64,000 nucleotides of DNA from Candidatus Njordarchaeum guaymasense (GCA_030587605.1 JAUQYT010000281.1:1-64000); one strand, 5' to 3'. Positions 8,189 through 17,242 are shown, counted from the first letter of the stretch. The notes: generated by a model from the sequence alone, not told the origin. Made by a program: numbers and translations.

Positions 8189-10009
8189 TCACTCAGTCTT
8201 CTTTGGACCAAGAACCCTGAATCTTGCTTCGGTCTGCTTATACTCGGCACCTGGTCTTCCCTTGACTCTGTAAGTTATTGTTTCACCCGCTCCCTTGTTC
8301 ATCTTTGGAATTGTGAATTTCACCTTCTTACCCTCAGTCGCTTCTTCCTCTCCCATTACTAGTCTCTTTGGAGAGTAATCGAAGAATTCGAAGTCAGGGG
8401 GCACCAAATGCTCAACCAGGATGTTCTCCAGTACTGCCTCTCCTTTATTGTTCACCTGTATCGTAACCTCGTAGACGCCTTCTTCAACACTCTCAAACCC
8501 TGTGGCCCCTGTTAGAACTCTCTTCAAGTACTTGACAAGTATCTCTGGTGGTTTATCACTTGGTGTATCTGCGTCGGTTCCTAGTCCAGGAGGGCGACAG
8601 AATGCGGTCACATGAAGTGGAGCAGGATACTTAGTCTCAGATGGTGGTCTTGCACCTATAGCTGTGATAGGATAGCTAACACTTAGCTTGTCTTTTGGCT
8701 TTAGACCACCTTTGGCTGCTAGCATACTTGGCACGGTGATTGTTAGGGTGTGTTCTTTCGCATGATCATCGTCTTCAGGTTCCATCTGAACTTTACACTC
8801 AATGCTTGCGTTTCGGAGGGTTGCTTTCACGTTTTCCGGTCTAGGAGGCTTGTAATCTTTTGGCAATTTATCAGTGAACTTAACTGAGTCAAATTCCGCG
8901 GATCCGAGGTTCTCGACTGTCAGCATCGCATTAAGATTGAAGGTTTCGTAAGCTGGTATCTCTGGGGGGTCAAACTTCTTGGAACAGGAAATCTGCCCAA
9001 CAGGGATGATGTCATCTTCCTTGACGATATGTCCATCAATGCCCTTATGTATCTCGTGGCCAACCTTAAATTTGATACTCTTTTCGAGTTCAGGCATTTC
9101 CCTAGAATCGAACTCTATGCTCTTTGTCCACGATGTTCCCGCTGCAACCTCAGTGCCTGGCGTGAAACGCGCGACTGTTCCTTCCGTACCTGTTACGGTG
9201 AACTCATCCAATATCGTTACCAAATCACTCACATTGCTAAATGATATTTCACACGTCCATTTTCCCGCCGAGGCTGTTTCACAGATATTCGCACTTGACA
9301 GGCTCTTTGTTAACGAGTCCAGAGCAAGTTCAAGACCTGCACGGGCTCCGCCTTCAACTCTGAAATTCACTTCTATCAATCCACATTTGATGGGTTGTGA
9401 AGTTCCAGGTCTAACGATTCCCTTGAAATTCAGTGTGCTATCTTCGTTAGGTTTTAGCCCCCCTATTGTCCATTGGATTACTCTATCCTCTTCGCTAACG
9501 TCAACTTCCCCAGATTGAGCCTCAGCCTTCACATCAGAAAGTTCAGGTGGCATCGCTTTCTTTAGCAAAATCTTGGCAACATCGTGGTCTAAATTGTTCC
9601 TGACCGAGATCTTGAATGAAGTAGGATTCTCTTTATCAACATAAAACGCTCTATGAGGTCCCTCAGTTTCCTCATTATAGTTAGTGTCAATCGACTCTCT
9701 TAGCAAGAGGGTCGGGGCATCAGTTGAAACAGCATAATCCTTTGTCCAGTGCTTTTCCGGACCAATCTCACCAACAGGATATCGACCTTCAGCAGTATCA
9801 GTCAGACCGCGGTTGCTGACAGACAAGTACGTGTTGTAGATTCTGTAACTACCGCTGGTATTCTTGATGCTAAGTACTCCCTTAATCGAGAGATCCTTCA
9901 CATTATTATCACGATCAATGACGCAATCATCCTTTTCATCCAAGCTAATTATAACCCGTTTTTCTTGCCCCGGAGATGATGTGTCTTTGGAAGTTTCCTT
10001 CATCTTCAT
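8189..10009 (-). CDS. Multi-domain beta-sandwich (DUF11/CARDB-like) protein without signal peptide
   Basis: A 606-residue protein made of repeated ~110-130-residue beta-rich units. Each has phrases such as 'VSVRNNLDHDVAKILLKK..PPE', 'VENLGSAEFDSVKFTDKLPKDY' and 'QVNNKGEAVLENILVEHLVPPDF', the signature of DUF11/CARDB Ig-like domains ('..N.G...A..V.V.D.LP..'). At least four units can be seen. Such proteins are normally secreted or surface-anchored, but this one begins MKMKETSKDTSSPGQ with no hydrophobic segment anywhere, so it looks intracellular. The ATG at 10009 has GGAGGAG 9 nt upstream. It is the first gene of a pair with the TIM-barrel protein. A scaffold or adhesion-like role is possible; no function is known. 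Confidence 0.7.
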   Translation of the reverse strand: MKMKETSKDTSSPGQEKRVIISLDEKDDCVIDRDNNVKDLSIKGVLSIKNTSGSYRIYNTYLSVSNRGLTDTAEGRYPVGEIGPEKHWTKDYAVSTDAPTLLLRESIDTNYNEETEGPHRAFYVDKENPTSFKISVRNNLDHDVAKILLKKAMPPELSDVKAEAQSGEVDVSEEDRVIQWTIGGLKPNEDSTLNFKGIVRPGTSQPIKCGLIEVNFRVEGGARAGLELALDSLTKSLSSANICETASAGKWTCEISFSNVSDLVTILDEFTVTGTEGTVARFTPGTEVAAGTSWTKSIEFDSREMPELEKSIKFKVGHEIHKGIDGHIVKEDDIIPVGQISCSKKFDPPEIPAYETFNLNAMLTVENLGSAEFDSVKFTDKLPKDYKPPRPENVKATLRNASIECKVQMEPEDDDHAKEHTLTITVPSMLAAKGGLKPKDKLSVSYPITAIGARPPSETKYPAPLHVTAFCRPPGLGTDADTPSDKPPEILVKYLKRVLTGATGFESVEEGVYEVTIQVNNKGEAVLENILVEHLVPPDFEFFDYSPKRLVMGEEEATEGKKVKFTIPKMNKGAGETITYRVKGRPGAEYKQTEARFRVLGPKKTE

Positions 10010-10347
10010 GTGATTTTACTCCTCCTCATCTACGGATGTAACCTAGTCTTACTCGGAGGGTACAAGTCTCTATTGATGTCTGGTGCTCTTATCCTAGGAG
10101 GTAGTGTGAAGAAAAAGCTTGTGTTCTCCTTGAGAACTTCGCAGATATTCCCTGGAAGATAATGCTTCCCAAAGAGACCCGAGCGGGAATCGCCGACAGC
10201 GGATTTGTCACCCCAAGATTACAGAGTAACATGTAGAGACTACGTGGCGGTTCACTCGATGAGAATCCCATTCTTGAAATAGAGGATACGCGACCTTTAA
10301 TAATAGGTTCGTAAGGAATTCCTACTGTAACATTTCGGTGATGCAGT
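10010..10347 (+). promoter_or_regulatory. Divergent intergenic region with acyl-CoA dehydrogenase promoter
   Basis: This 338-bp gap separates the minus-strand beta-sandwich gene from the plus-strand dehydrogenase. A TATA-like CTTTAATAATAG at 10295-10306 is well placed for a start site near 10330, just before the GGTGATG ribosome-binding site of the dehydrogenase. I see no convincing gene or RNA in the rest. Confidence 0.5.
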
Positions 10348-11511
10348 ATGAGTAGTGTTTTATTCACTGAGGCTGAGATGAAGTTCAGAGACGAGGTTAG
10401 AAAGTTTGTTGGGAGTGAGCTTGCACCCGTATCCGAGGAGATTGAGAGAAAAGAGGATTTCTCGTTGGTTCGGCAGTTCATAGCCAGGTTGGGCAAGCGT
10501 GGTTATCTTGGATCCCCATATCCAGCCAAGTACGGTGGAACAGAAAAGGGGATGGCATATGAAATCATAGTGGCTGAAGAAGTTTCAGCAGTGAACCCAG
10601 GTACAGACATGTCCAGAGCGGCTTCAACCCTCTTCTACGCGATGCCCGTCTTCAAGTTTGGGAATGAAGAACAGAAGAAAAAGTTCTTGGTTCCCATAAT
10701 CAAAGGTGAGAAAATTGGCGCCATAGGAATTACGGAGCCTGATGTAGGTTCAGACACAGCCGGCATGAAGACTAAAGCGAAACGTGACGGAAACGACTAC
10801 CTGATTAATGGTGAGAAGAGATTTATTACAAATGGCAGTCAAGCAGACTTCCTATGCGTGTTTGCCATTACGAACACCAGTGTCCATCCGCACCAAGGGA
10901 TGTCAGGCTTCATAGTTGAGAAGGAGATGCCCGGATTCACTGCAGTCAAGGACTACGAGTTGCTTGGTCAACATGGGGCAAAGGTGTCTCATTTGAAGTT
11001 TGAAAACGTGAGGGTTCCAAAGGAGAACATGATAGGAAAAGAGAACGACGGATTCAGGGTTCTGATGGATGAACTTGACAGAGAAAGGGCTACCATCGCG
11101 GCTCAAGCACTAGGGTACGCAAGGACTCCATTTGAAGTAGCCATAAAGTACTCCAATGAACGCGTACAGTTTGACAAGAAGATAAGGACTTTCGAAGGGG
11201 TGAGCTTCAAGATTGCTGAAGCCGCAACGAAGATCGAAGCAGCAAAACTCTTAACTCTACAGGCTGCGCGCATGCTCGACAAAGGTCTGCTAGCAACCAA
11301 GCAAGCGACGATGGCGAAAATGTACGCTACTGAAGTTGCCTTCGAAGTAGCGAACGACGCGCTCCAGATACTCGGAGGAATGGGCTACACTAAGGAATAC
11401 CCTGTGGAAAGAATGCTGAGGGACTCCAGGTTGATGATGATTGGCGGGGGAACCGCCGAAATACTGCGATTCCTCATACAGCGTGAAGTATACAAGGAAT
11501 TCGGATACTAG
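10348..11511 (+). CDS. Acyl-CoA dehydrogenase
   Basis: A 387-residue, full-length flavin-dependent acyl-CoA dehydrogenase. The order is an N-terminal helical domain, the middle beta domain with GAIGITEPDVGSD and GEKRFITNG, and a C-terminal helical domain with LQILGGMGYTKEYPVERMLRDSR. The glutamate usually found in the C-terminal YEGT motif (MCAD/SCAD) is Gly here (IGGGTAEI). A Glu at residue 246 in ELDRERATIAAQ lies where isovaleryl- and long-chain enzymes carry their base, so activity is probably retained with that geometry. It oxidises acyl-CoA to 2-enoyl-CoA, passing electrons to ETF. ATG follows GGTGATG. It is convergent with the thiolase/DUF35 operon, with which it may share an acyl-CoA pathway. 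Confidence 0.93.
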   Translation: MSSVLFTEAEMKFRDEVRKFVGSELAPVSEEIERKEDFSLVRQFIARLGKRGYLGSPYPAKYGGTEKGMAYEIIVAEEVSAVNPGTDMSRAASTLFYAMPVFKFGNEEQKKKFLVPIIKGEKIGAIGITEPDVGSDTAGMKTKAKRDGNDYLINGEKRFITNGSQADFLCVFAITNTSVHPHQGMSGFIVEKEMPGFTAVKDYELLGQHGAKVSHLKFENVRVPKENMIGKENDGFRVLMDELDRERATIAAQALGYARTPFEVAIKYSNERVQFDKKIRTFEGVSFKIAEAATKIEAAKLLTLQAARMLDKGLLATKQATMAKMYATEVAFEVANDALQILGGMGYTKEYPVERMLRDSRLMMIGGGTAEILRFLIQREVYKEFGY

Positions 11512-11665
11512 AGTGATGAACCGCATCTCCCCTAGCCTATTTTCTTTTGTCTCCTTTTCCCTTCTAGTTTCATAGTTACAGCTTGTCGCTGCAAAAGCAA
11601 GTGAGTACTCAAGTGGAGCGCCAAACAAAAAAGGAAGGTAGGCAGGGAAGAATAGAACAGCGATT

Positions 11666-11932
11666 TCAACGCGCCTTCTTGAGAAATGGTTTAGCTTGGT
11701 CTAGAATTTCCTTCTTTCTTGCGCCAAGTCTCTTCTCCACAGGCAGGAATATCTTCGAGTCTGGAACGAGTCTCACTCCTTCAAATCTCTGGTATATCGA
11801 GGCTTCGTACTCTTGTATTGCGTTTTGATCGCATTTCCTATTGGGACATATCCATACGACTCCAGCTCCACCACCATAACCCTTCATCTCCGTGCCGCAC
11901 TTCGGGCATTTTCTTGTTTCCTGCTCGGTCAT
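11666..11932 (-). CDS. Small zinc-ribbon protein, last gene of the thiolase operon
   Basis: An 88-residue protein with one zinc ribbon, CPKCG (residues 8-12) and CPNRKC (about 25-30), followed by a basic helical tail. The ATG at 11932 is preferred because GAGGTG lies 11 nt before it; an in-frame ATG at 11953 overlaps the stop of the upstream DUF35 gene. It is the fifth and last gene of the minus-strand operon from 15460. The ribbon is not of the DUF35 type, since no OB-fold follows. It may act as an accessory to the acyl-CoA enzymes, or simply share the transcript; function unknown. Confidence 0.7.
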   Translation of the reverse strand: MTEQETRKCPKCGTEMKGYGGGAGVVWICPNRKCDQNAIQEYEASIYQRFEGVRLVPDSKIFLPVEKRLGARKKEILDQAKPFLKKAR

Positions 11933-11949
11933 GTTGTTTAACACACCTC

Positions 11950-12432
11950 TCATTTTTTCATTTCTTTTTCGCTTGGTTCAAACCAGAAATCGAGTACAGT
12001 CCATGTTCTTCTGTGAGGTTCAGCGAACCTCGTCTTTAGTTTCATACCGATCTTGACATCTTCGGGCTTGACATCTTTGATCCTTCCCATCAGATAGGTT
12101 TCTACTCCAGGCCACTTGGCAAGTCCGAGAATGAACGGTAGATCTCTGAAGAACGTAGGTCCAGCGAAATATAATACTGAAAACGTATGTAGTTCACATT
12201 CCTTCGGCAACTCGACCCAGTTCTCGGTCAGATCTGCTAAGCAGAATGGACAATCTGCGCGCGGAGGAACGTAAACCTTGTTGCATTTCTCACACTTTGT
12301 GGCTATTAGCTTGCCCTCTGCAAATCTTTTGAAAAACTTGTCGATCTTTCCGTAGCTGTGATGGAAAGTCTGGTCGTGAATTCTGATTATCCTCAACGGA
12401 TCACAACTCAAAACATCAGGTTGGTCGCTCAT
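11950..12432 (-). CDS. DUF35 OB-fold acyl-CoA-associated protein, partner of thiolase
   Basis: A 160-residue protein with the DUF35 layout: an N-terminal helix, a rubredoxin-like zinc ribbon CEKCNKVYVPPRADCPFC, then an OB-fold (WVELPKECELHTFSVLYFAG through LPFILGLAKW and LMGRIKDV). In archaea and actinobacteria such proteins bind tightly to SCP2-type thiolases and close the acyl-CoA pocket or channel intermediates; examples are the archaeal thiolase/HMG-CoA synthase complex and ChsH2-Ltp2. It starts 24 bp after the active thiolase gene and should be that enzyme's partner. Confidence 0.9.
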   Translation of the reverse strand: MSDQPDVLSCDPLRIIRIHDQTFHHSYGKIDKFFKRFAEGKLIATKCEKCNKVYVPPRADCPFCLADLTENWVELPKECELHTFSVLYFAGPTFFRDLPFILGLAKWPGVETYLMGRIKDVKPEDVKIGMKLKTRFAEPHRRTWTVLDFWFEPSEKEMKK

Positions 12433-12455
12433 TTTGATAATGACCTCCTCCTCAA

Positions 12456-13736
12456 TTACTTCTCCAGCACAAGGACAACTATGTAGGTCCCTGTCCCAGC
12501 ATGTGAGTGTACTGCTGCTCTCTGCGCACCCTGAACCTCCGTGCTACTGTTTGTACAGAACTTTGGTTCATCACCCAGCAACTGATGGTAAGCGAAGAAT
12601 GCACTCATTATTCCTGTTGCTCCGACTGGATGTCCTACCCCGATGAGTCCGCCGCTGGGATTGCAAGGCAACTCCCCATCTACAAATGGTCCACCTTCCT
12701 CAACCCACTTGCCAGTTTTCCCGTGAGGAATGAATCCAATGTCCTCATACGTTTGCATCTCACTTGACGTATAGGCGTCGTGTAACTCAGCTAGCTGTAT
12801 CTGTTTGAGTGGGCTGGTTATGTTCGCCAGTTTGTAGGCCTGCCTAGCAGCCTCCCTGCAAGCTCCGAATGATTGGACATCCGGGTATAGTACTTTCGCA
12901 AGTGCTGAAGAGTCCTCCTCCGGATTAATGATTGGCGTTTTCGCACCCATCTGCCATGTAGCCGCTGCTCCTATTGGTCTGTCGCCAGGTCTCATTGCGT
13001 CTGTTCCCATCCCGCCACCTGAGATCCATATTGGTGAGTCAGTTAGCTTCTTTGCTTTTTCCTCCGATGCTAGTACAATGCATGCGGCTCCGTCAGTTAG
13101 CATGCAGCAATCGAAGATCTTAAGGGGACTTGCAATGATCCTAGACTTAAGGACATCTTCGACCGTAATATTTGCTCCAAACTCTGCGAAGGGCTTGTTC
13201 AGGGCGTTCCTCTTGTTCTTGACAGCAATCATGGCTGTGTGAACGGGGTTCGTCTTGTACAGGTGGTAGTGTCTTGCACACATCAAAGCGTAGTAACCTG
13301 TGTAGAATCCTCCCAGACTGTAATCGAAGTCTGTGTCAGACGCTGCAGCTATGAATTCGTTTGCGAGAGATGAATCGACGGTAGACTGCGTTTCAAATCC
13401 GTAAACAAGTATTACGTCTGCTAGTCCTGCTTTGATATAGTGCCACGCTGCCCAAATTGCCAAGCACCCAGTTGCCCCGCCTCCCTCGACATGCAGTAGC
13501 GGCTTTGGTGTAAAGCCCATGTAATCCCAGCAACTTGATGCCGGATTGTGTTCCTGATCAAAGTGCGTTGCAAAGTAGGATGCGACACCCATATCTATGT
13601 CGTCTTTTGACAAGTTAGGTGTAAGGTCAAAAGCCATTTTCACTGGCTCAGCTACGAGTTCCCTTACTCTCTTGTCTTCTCTTGGTTTATCGAATTTACC
13701 GAGACCAGCACCAACTATTGCGACTCGTTTACTCAT
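12456..13736 (-). CDS. SCP2-type thiolase, catalytic residues intact
   Basis: A 426-residue thiolase-superfamily protein of the archaeal/SCP-x kind. The nucleophile Cys is C91 in VEGGGATGC, the HDAY motif has H319, and the GHP motif has H369 (GVGHPVGATG), so the full catalytic set is present. It begins SKRVAIVGAG. The likely reaction is reversible Claisen condensation or thiolytic cleavage of beta-ketoacyl-CoA; acetoacetyl-CoA thiolase is one possibility, as in archaeal mevalonate synthesis, but no HMG-CoA synthase is nearby. It lies between two DUF35 genes, 16 and 24 bp apart, in one operon with a second, degenerate thiolase. Confidence 0.92.
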   Translation of the reverse strand: MSKRVAIVGAGLGKFDKPREDKRVRELVAEPVKMAFDLTPNLSKDDIDMGVASYFATHFDQEHNPASSCWDYMGFTPKPLLHVEGGGATGCLAIWAAWHYIKAGLADVILVYGFETQSTVDSSLANEFIAAASDTDFDYSLGGFYTGYYALMCARHYHLYKTNPVHTAMIAVKNKRNALNKPFAEFGANITVEDVLKSRIIASPLKIFDCCMLTDGAACIVLASEEKAKKLTDSPIWISGGGMGTDAMRPGDRPIGAAATWQMGAKTPIINPEEDSSALAKVLYPDVQSFGACREAARQAYKLANITSPLKQIQLAELHDAYTSSEMQTYEDIGFIPHGKTGKWVEEGGPFVDGELPCNPSGGLIGVGHPVGATGIMSAFFAYHQLLGDEPKFCTNSSTEVQGAQRAAVHSHAGTGTYIVVLVLEK

Positions 13737-13751
13737 TCTTGCCTCTCACCC

Positions 13752-14216
13752 CTAAACCAATTCGAAGTAGTAGTCTGCCTCATATACTCCCCAGCGTGTT
13801 CCTCTCTCAGGCACCCTGATCTTCAATTCGACCTTGGATCCTTGCTCTATTTTGCTTGGGTCGCACTCAACTATGCCGGGAAGCAGAGTATCTGCCCCCG
13901 CTAGCCTTACGTATGCAACAATGTAAGGCAACTTTCTCTTGAAGTGGCGTGGCTGGGTGTAGCATATCGTGAATGCTTCGACGACTCCGTTGTTCGGCAT
14001 CTCAACCCAACTTGTCTTGCCGAGACATTCGGGGCAGTCGGGGAATGGTGGGATGTATGTCTTACCACACTTTTCGCATCGTGTTCCCATGATCTTTCCT
14101 TTGTTTGCGATATCTAAGAAGAATCTTGATACTTCTCCCAATGTGGATTGGTACGTGATCCTGTAATCTTTCGTGATGGTGAGAGGATCAGTCCTAGAGA
14201 TTTTCGTCATGTTCAA
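13752..14216 (-). CDS. DUF35 OB-fold acyl-CoA-associated protein, partner of degenerate thiolase
   Basis: A 154-residue paralogue of the other DUF35 protein in this operon. It has the zinc ribbon CEKCGKTYIPPFPDCPEC, then the OB-fold starting at WVEMPNNGVVEAFTICYTQP and including LPYIVAYVRLAG and LLPGIVEC. It follows the active-site-depleted thiolase by 44 bp and precedes the active thiolase by 15 bp. By position it should pair with the degenerate thiolase, giving two thiolase/DUF35 couples in one transcript. Confidence 0.9.
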   Translation of the reverse strand: MNMTKISRTDPLTITKDYRITYQSTLGEVSRFFLDIANKGKIMGTRCEKCGKTYIPPFPDCPECLGKTSWVEMPNNGVVEAFTICYTQPRHFKRKLPYIVAYVRLAGADTLLPGIVECDPSKIEQGSKVELKIRVPERGTRWGVYEADYYFELV

Positions 14217-14260
14217 AATCAGCCTCTTTTCATTTCTTTTTTTTCGTCATTTACCTTCAT

Positions 14261-15460
14261 TTACCTCTCCAATATGTGAACCACGCTCTTGACGCCGTAA
14301 CCTGACTCAGCATTTATCAGACCTTTCTCTGCATCCTGTACTTGCACGCCAACCTTGAGCCGCTTGTCTGCTTCTCCTCTTAGTTGCCAGAACATCTCAA
14401 CAGCTTGCTTTACTCCGATTGCTGCCAATGCTATGCCTGCGCCAAAGCATCCCCCTGCCACATTCACAGGGAGTTCTCCCCCGTTCTCCGTTGCACCGTC
14501 CTCAATGAGTTTGCCTCCTTCGCCCTTGCCGCAGAATCCCAGTGATTCGTATGCCATAATCTCGTAGATTGTTGACATGTCATAGACTTCTGCGCAGTCG
14601 AGTTCTTTCATTGGGTTGGCTATTCCTGCCATCTTGTATGCTTGTTCAGCCGCGACTATGGTCGAAGCTAATGTTGGTATGTCGTCTGCCGTTCGCCTAT
14701 AGATGAACTTATCAGTTCCGCATCCGGTTCCAGAAATCCATACCGGAGTGTCGGTGAACTTCTTAGCCTTGTCCTCGGACGCCAAGATGATGACTGCTGC
14801 ACCATCAGAAGCCGGGGCGAAGTCCAGTTCTCCAAGCGGGCTGAACAAGGGCTTAGAGTTCAAGACATCGTCAACCGCTATTTCTTTTCCAAAGTCCACG
14901 AATGGATTGTTTAGCGCATTCTTCCTATTCTTAACTGCAACCTTGGCGATCTGCTCTCTACTTGTGCCAAACTTCTTCATGTGAAGTTGAGCCATCATAC
15001 CATGAACTGTTGGAAGAGTTACACCTACTGGATAATACTCGAAGTCAAGATCTAGATTTCTCCCCAAGAAATCTAAGGACTGTTCATAGCTCACCTCTGA
15101 CATCTTCTCCCAACTGAGGACCGCAATAACGTCGTATAATGTGCTTGCTGCGATGTATGCGTATCCCGTTCTTAACGCCTGAGCACCAGTTGCTCCTACG
15201 GCTTCAACTCGGATGTTCGACTTCGGGCAAAGCCCGAGATAGTCGTGGATAGTTGCACCGAACTTCAATTGCTGATTAAAGAAGTCACTGCAGTATGCTC
15301 CAACGCCCATGTCAACTTCATTACGTAGATCGTTCCATGTCATTCCCATATTTTCGGCAGCTTGTCTCATAGCTTCTGCGACCATCTCTTCTTGGTTCGC
15401 ATCATGTCTTGAAGCGGAGAACCGCGTCAAACCAGCTCCAACAATAGCAACTTTCCTCAA
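14261..15460 (-). CDS. Thiolase-fold protein lacking all three thiolase catalytic residues
   Basis: A 399-residue paralogue of the operon's active thiolase that aligns over its full length. The nucleophilic Cys position reads GATGA (Ala93), the HDxY position reads YDMS (Tyr293), and the GHP position reads GIAL (Ile343). It cannot act as a normal thiolase. The actinobacterial steroid aldolase Ltp2 is also a thiolase-fold protein without the Cys that uses tyrosines and a DUF35 partner, so an aldolase or a structural/acyl-CoA-binding role is possible (inference). Start: TTG at 15460, with GGAGG 10 nt upstream, gives MRKVAIVGAG, matching the paralogue; the ATG at 15496 has no ribosome-binding site. 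It is the first gene of the five-gene operon. Confidence 0.88.
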   Translation of the reverse strand: MRKVAIVGAGLTRFSASRHDANQEEMVAEAMRQAAENMGMTWNDLRNEVDMGVGAYCSDFFNQQLKFGATIHDYLGLCPKSNIRVEAVGATGAQALRTGYAYIAASTLYDVIAVLSWEKMSEVSYEQSLDFLGRNLDLDFEYYPVGVTLPTVHGMMAQLHMKKFGTSREQIAKVAVKNRKNALNNPFVDFGKEIAVDDVLNSKPLFSPLGELDFAPASDGAAVIILASEDKAKKFTDTPVWISGTGCGTDKFIYRRTADDIPTLASTIVAAEQAYKMAGIANPMKELDCAEVYDMSTIYEIMAYESLGFCGKGEGGKLIEDGATENGGELPVNVAGGCFGAGIALAAIGVKQAVEMFWQLRGEADKRLKVGVQVQDAEKGLINAESGYGVKSVVHILER

Positions 15461-15689
15461 AACGCCGAATCCTCCAAAGACTTCATTTTTCATCATACTT
15501 ATGGAATTCCGTTAATCAGCTCCCCCTATTAATAGATTTTTGATCCAAAACGACGAAAACATTGAAGAGACTTGGTCTTTTACATCTCAGGATACTGGTT
15601 TCGCTTATAACCATGAGAAAGAATCTGCGGAAACCAATAGACAGAATACAGGAAATCCGACTGTATTGTCTGGCAAATCGGAATATCTG

Positions 15690-16550
15690 TTATCCGCCGT
15701 CGTTAGAGTTGTTTTCGTTCATATACCTTTTGAGTTGGTCTATGGATGCCGTAGGATCGCTATGCAGCTCCACTACCATTAGGATGTCTTCGCGCTTGGC
15801 GATTACAGCGGTGACGAGATCCTGCCAAGGCATCTTCCCCGTGCCCAGACCAATGGGCTCATTCGTTTCTCCATCATTGTCAGCCAGGTGCACTTCAAAA
15901 ATACTCTTTTGAAACTTTTCTATTAACTTCATTGGTTCCTCGTCACCAAACTTCTTGTGCCTAGTGAAGGCGTGTGGGAGGTCTAAGCACAAGTTAGCCA
16001 CCTTTTCATCGAGAATTCTCTGGATGTGAACGATATGCTTCTTGAAGATGCGGTCTTGATATGGGTGGTTTTCAATCAGCAATCTGATGCCAGCTCCCTT
16101 AAGTTCTCCACTTATTTCCTTCACGAATTTCAGTTCCATATTCCAATGAAGCTCCCTATGATGCGGGTTCTTGAAAACCTCTCCTCCACACGCACAGTTG
16201 CCGTAGTGTAATATGGCATTCTCAATTCCCTTGCCACGAGACAGCCTAACGACATCCTTGCAGTACTCAAGATCACGTATCCACTTCTTCTCGTCAATAC
16301 TAGCTATGTTCACAGTTCTTCCCTCAAGGTAGACTTTCTTTCCAGCTTTAACTGCGGGAATGTAGCGGGTAAAGGGAAGATGTATAGACCTAATGCTCAA
16401 ATTCTCCACGTCATCAAAGGTGAATCCCCTATCAACCTGCAATTCCAAGGCATAAGAGCCAATATCCTTTCTGGGGATCTGACTGGAAAGTACATAACCT
16501 TCATGTTTCTCCAGGAAGCAACTTGTGCTTACTCCTATGCGCAAACACAT
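15690..16550 (-). CDS. Xylose-isomerase-like TIM barrel (sugar-phosphate isomerase/epimerase or AP-endonuclease-2 family)
   Basis: A 286-residue TIM barrel of the PF01261 superfamily. Metal- and substrate-site positions are visible at the strand ends: RSIHLPF, ENAILHYG, RLLIENHPY, CLDLPHAFTRH, FEVHLADNDG and LMVVELHSD. These match the E/D/H pattern of isomerases and endonuclease IV, without enough detail to choose a substrate. An alternative start is TTG at 16544 (RIGVSTSCF), which has GGAGAGG at better spacing than the ATG at 16550. The gene stands alone upstream of the thiolase operon on the same strand. Confidence 0.82.
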   Translation of the reverse strand: MCLRIGVSTSCFLEKHEGYVLSSQIPRKDIGSYALELQVDRGFTFDDVENLSIRSIHLPFTRYIPAVKAGKKVYLEGRTVNIASIDEKKWIRDLEYCKDVVRLSRGKGIENAILHYGNCACGGEVFKNPHHRELHWNMELKFVKEISGELKGAGIRLLIENHPYQDRIFKKHIVHIQRILDEKVANLCLDLPHAFTRHKKFGDEEPMKLIEKFQKSIFEVHLADNDGETNEPIGLGTGKMPWQDLVTAVIAKREDILMVVELHSDPTASIDQLKRYMNENNSNDGG

Positions 16551-16719
16551 TCCTCTCCATAATGCCTATCCCTTACGATAGATCATGTATCCTTAAATTA
16601 ATGTTTATGCTGCCGAATATTCTTTCCGTGAAGGTGTGTATGTGCTAGAGAATGCTTTTTAAGTTCGAAAGTAATCTCATCAGAGGAAAAGATAGGTAGA
16701 GGGAAGAGGTGCATGGGTT

Positions 16720-17175
16720 TTGTCAGAAGAATGCAAGAAGTTTATTGCCGAAGCTGAGGCTGAAGCGAAAACGGGTGATCAAACTATCGCCGCTGAACGT
16801 TGGAGAAGTGCCGGTTTCTGCTACTCTGACATTGGAGACTTCGCTAAGGCATCCGAATGCTTCAGGAATTCCGCCGAAGAGTCTCTGAAGGGAAAGAACA
16901 AGACAGGAGCATCAGACTCTCTCCTTTGCGCCGTAATTGTCTCGTTGCGTTCAGGAAACCGGGAAGAGGCTTCCAACGTCGTCAAGATAGCTGAATCCAA
17001 GGGGCTGAGCGGAACAGACAACATGAAGTTTGCAGCTAACCTCCTTAAGGCCGTTAGCAGCGGGGATAAGAACGCGAAGCAAAAAGTTTGCGATCAGTTC
17101 TCCTTCTTAATAGAGGACAATTACTGGCTCAGAAAGACACTTGAGAAGATGGGAGTGTCCACTTCTTTCGCATGA
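16720..17175 (+). CDS. TPR/SNAP-like helical repeat protein
   Basis: A 151-residue all-helical protein with paired helices such as AAERWRSAGFCYSDIGDFAKASECFRNSAEE, which is the TPR/alpha-SNAP pattern (A..Y...GD..KA...F), and a second pair further on. The start is a TTG with GAGGTG 8 nt upstream, the same arrangement as the gelsolin-like gene; an ATG at 16713 is out of frame. Such proteins are usually protein-binding scaffolds. A related helical repeat protein is encoded at 36476-37219. No specific function can be given. Confidence 0.75.
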   Translation: MSEECKKFIAEAEAEAKTGDQTIAAERWRSAGFCYSDIGDFAKASECFRNSAEESLKGKNKTGASDSLLCAVIVSLRSGNREEASNVVKIAESKGLSGTDNMKFAANLLKAVSSGDKNAKQKVCDQFSFLIEDNYWLRKTLEKMGVSTSFA

Positions 17176-17242
17176 ATTGAGATCCAATGTCCGCTTCAGA
17201 TAATTGATCGCTGCTCGTCTAGTCGCGGTTCTGCCTTCTCCT

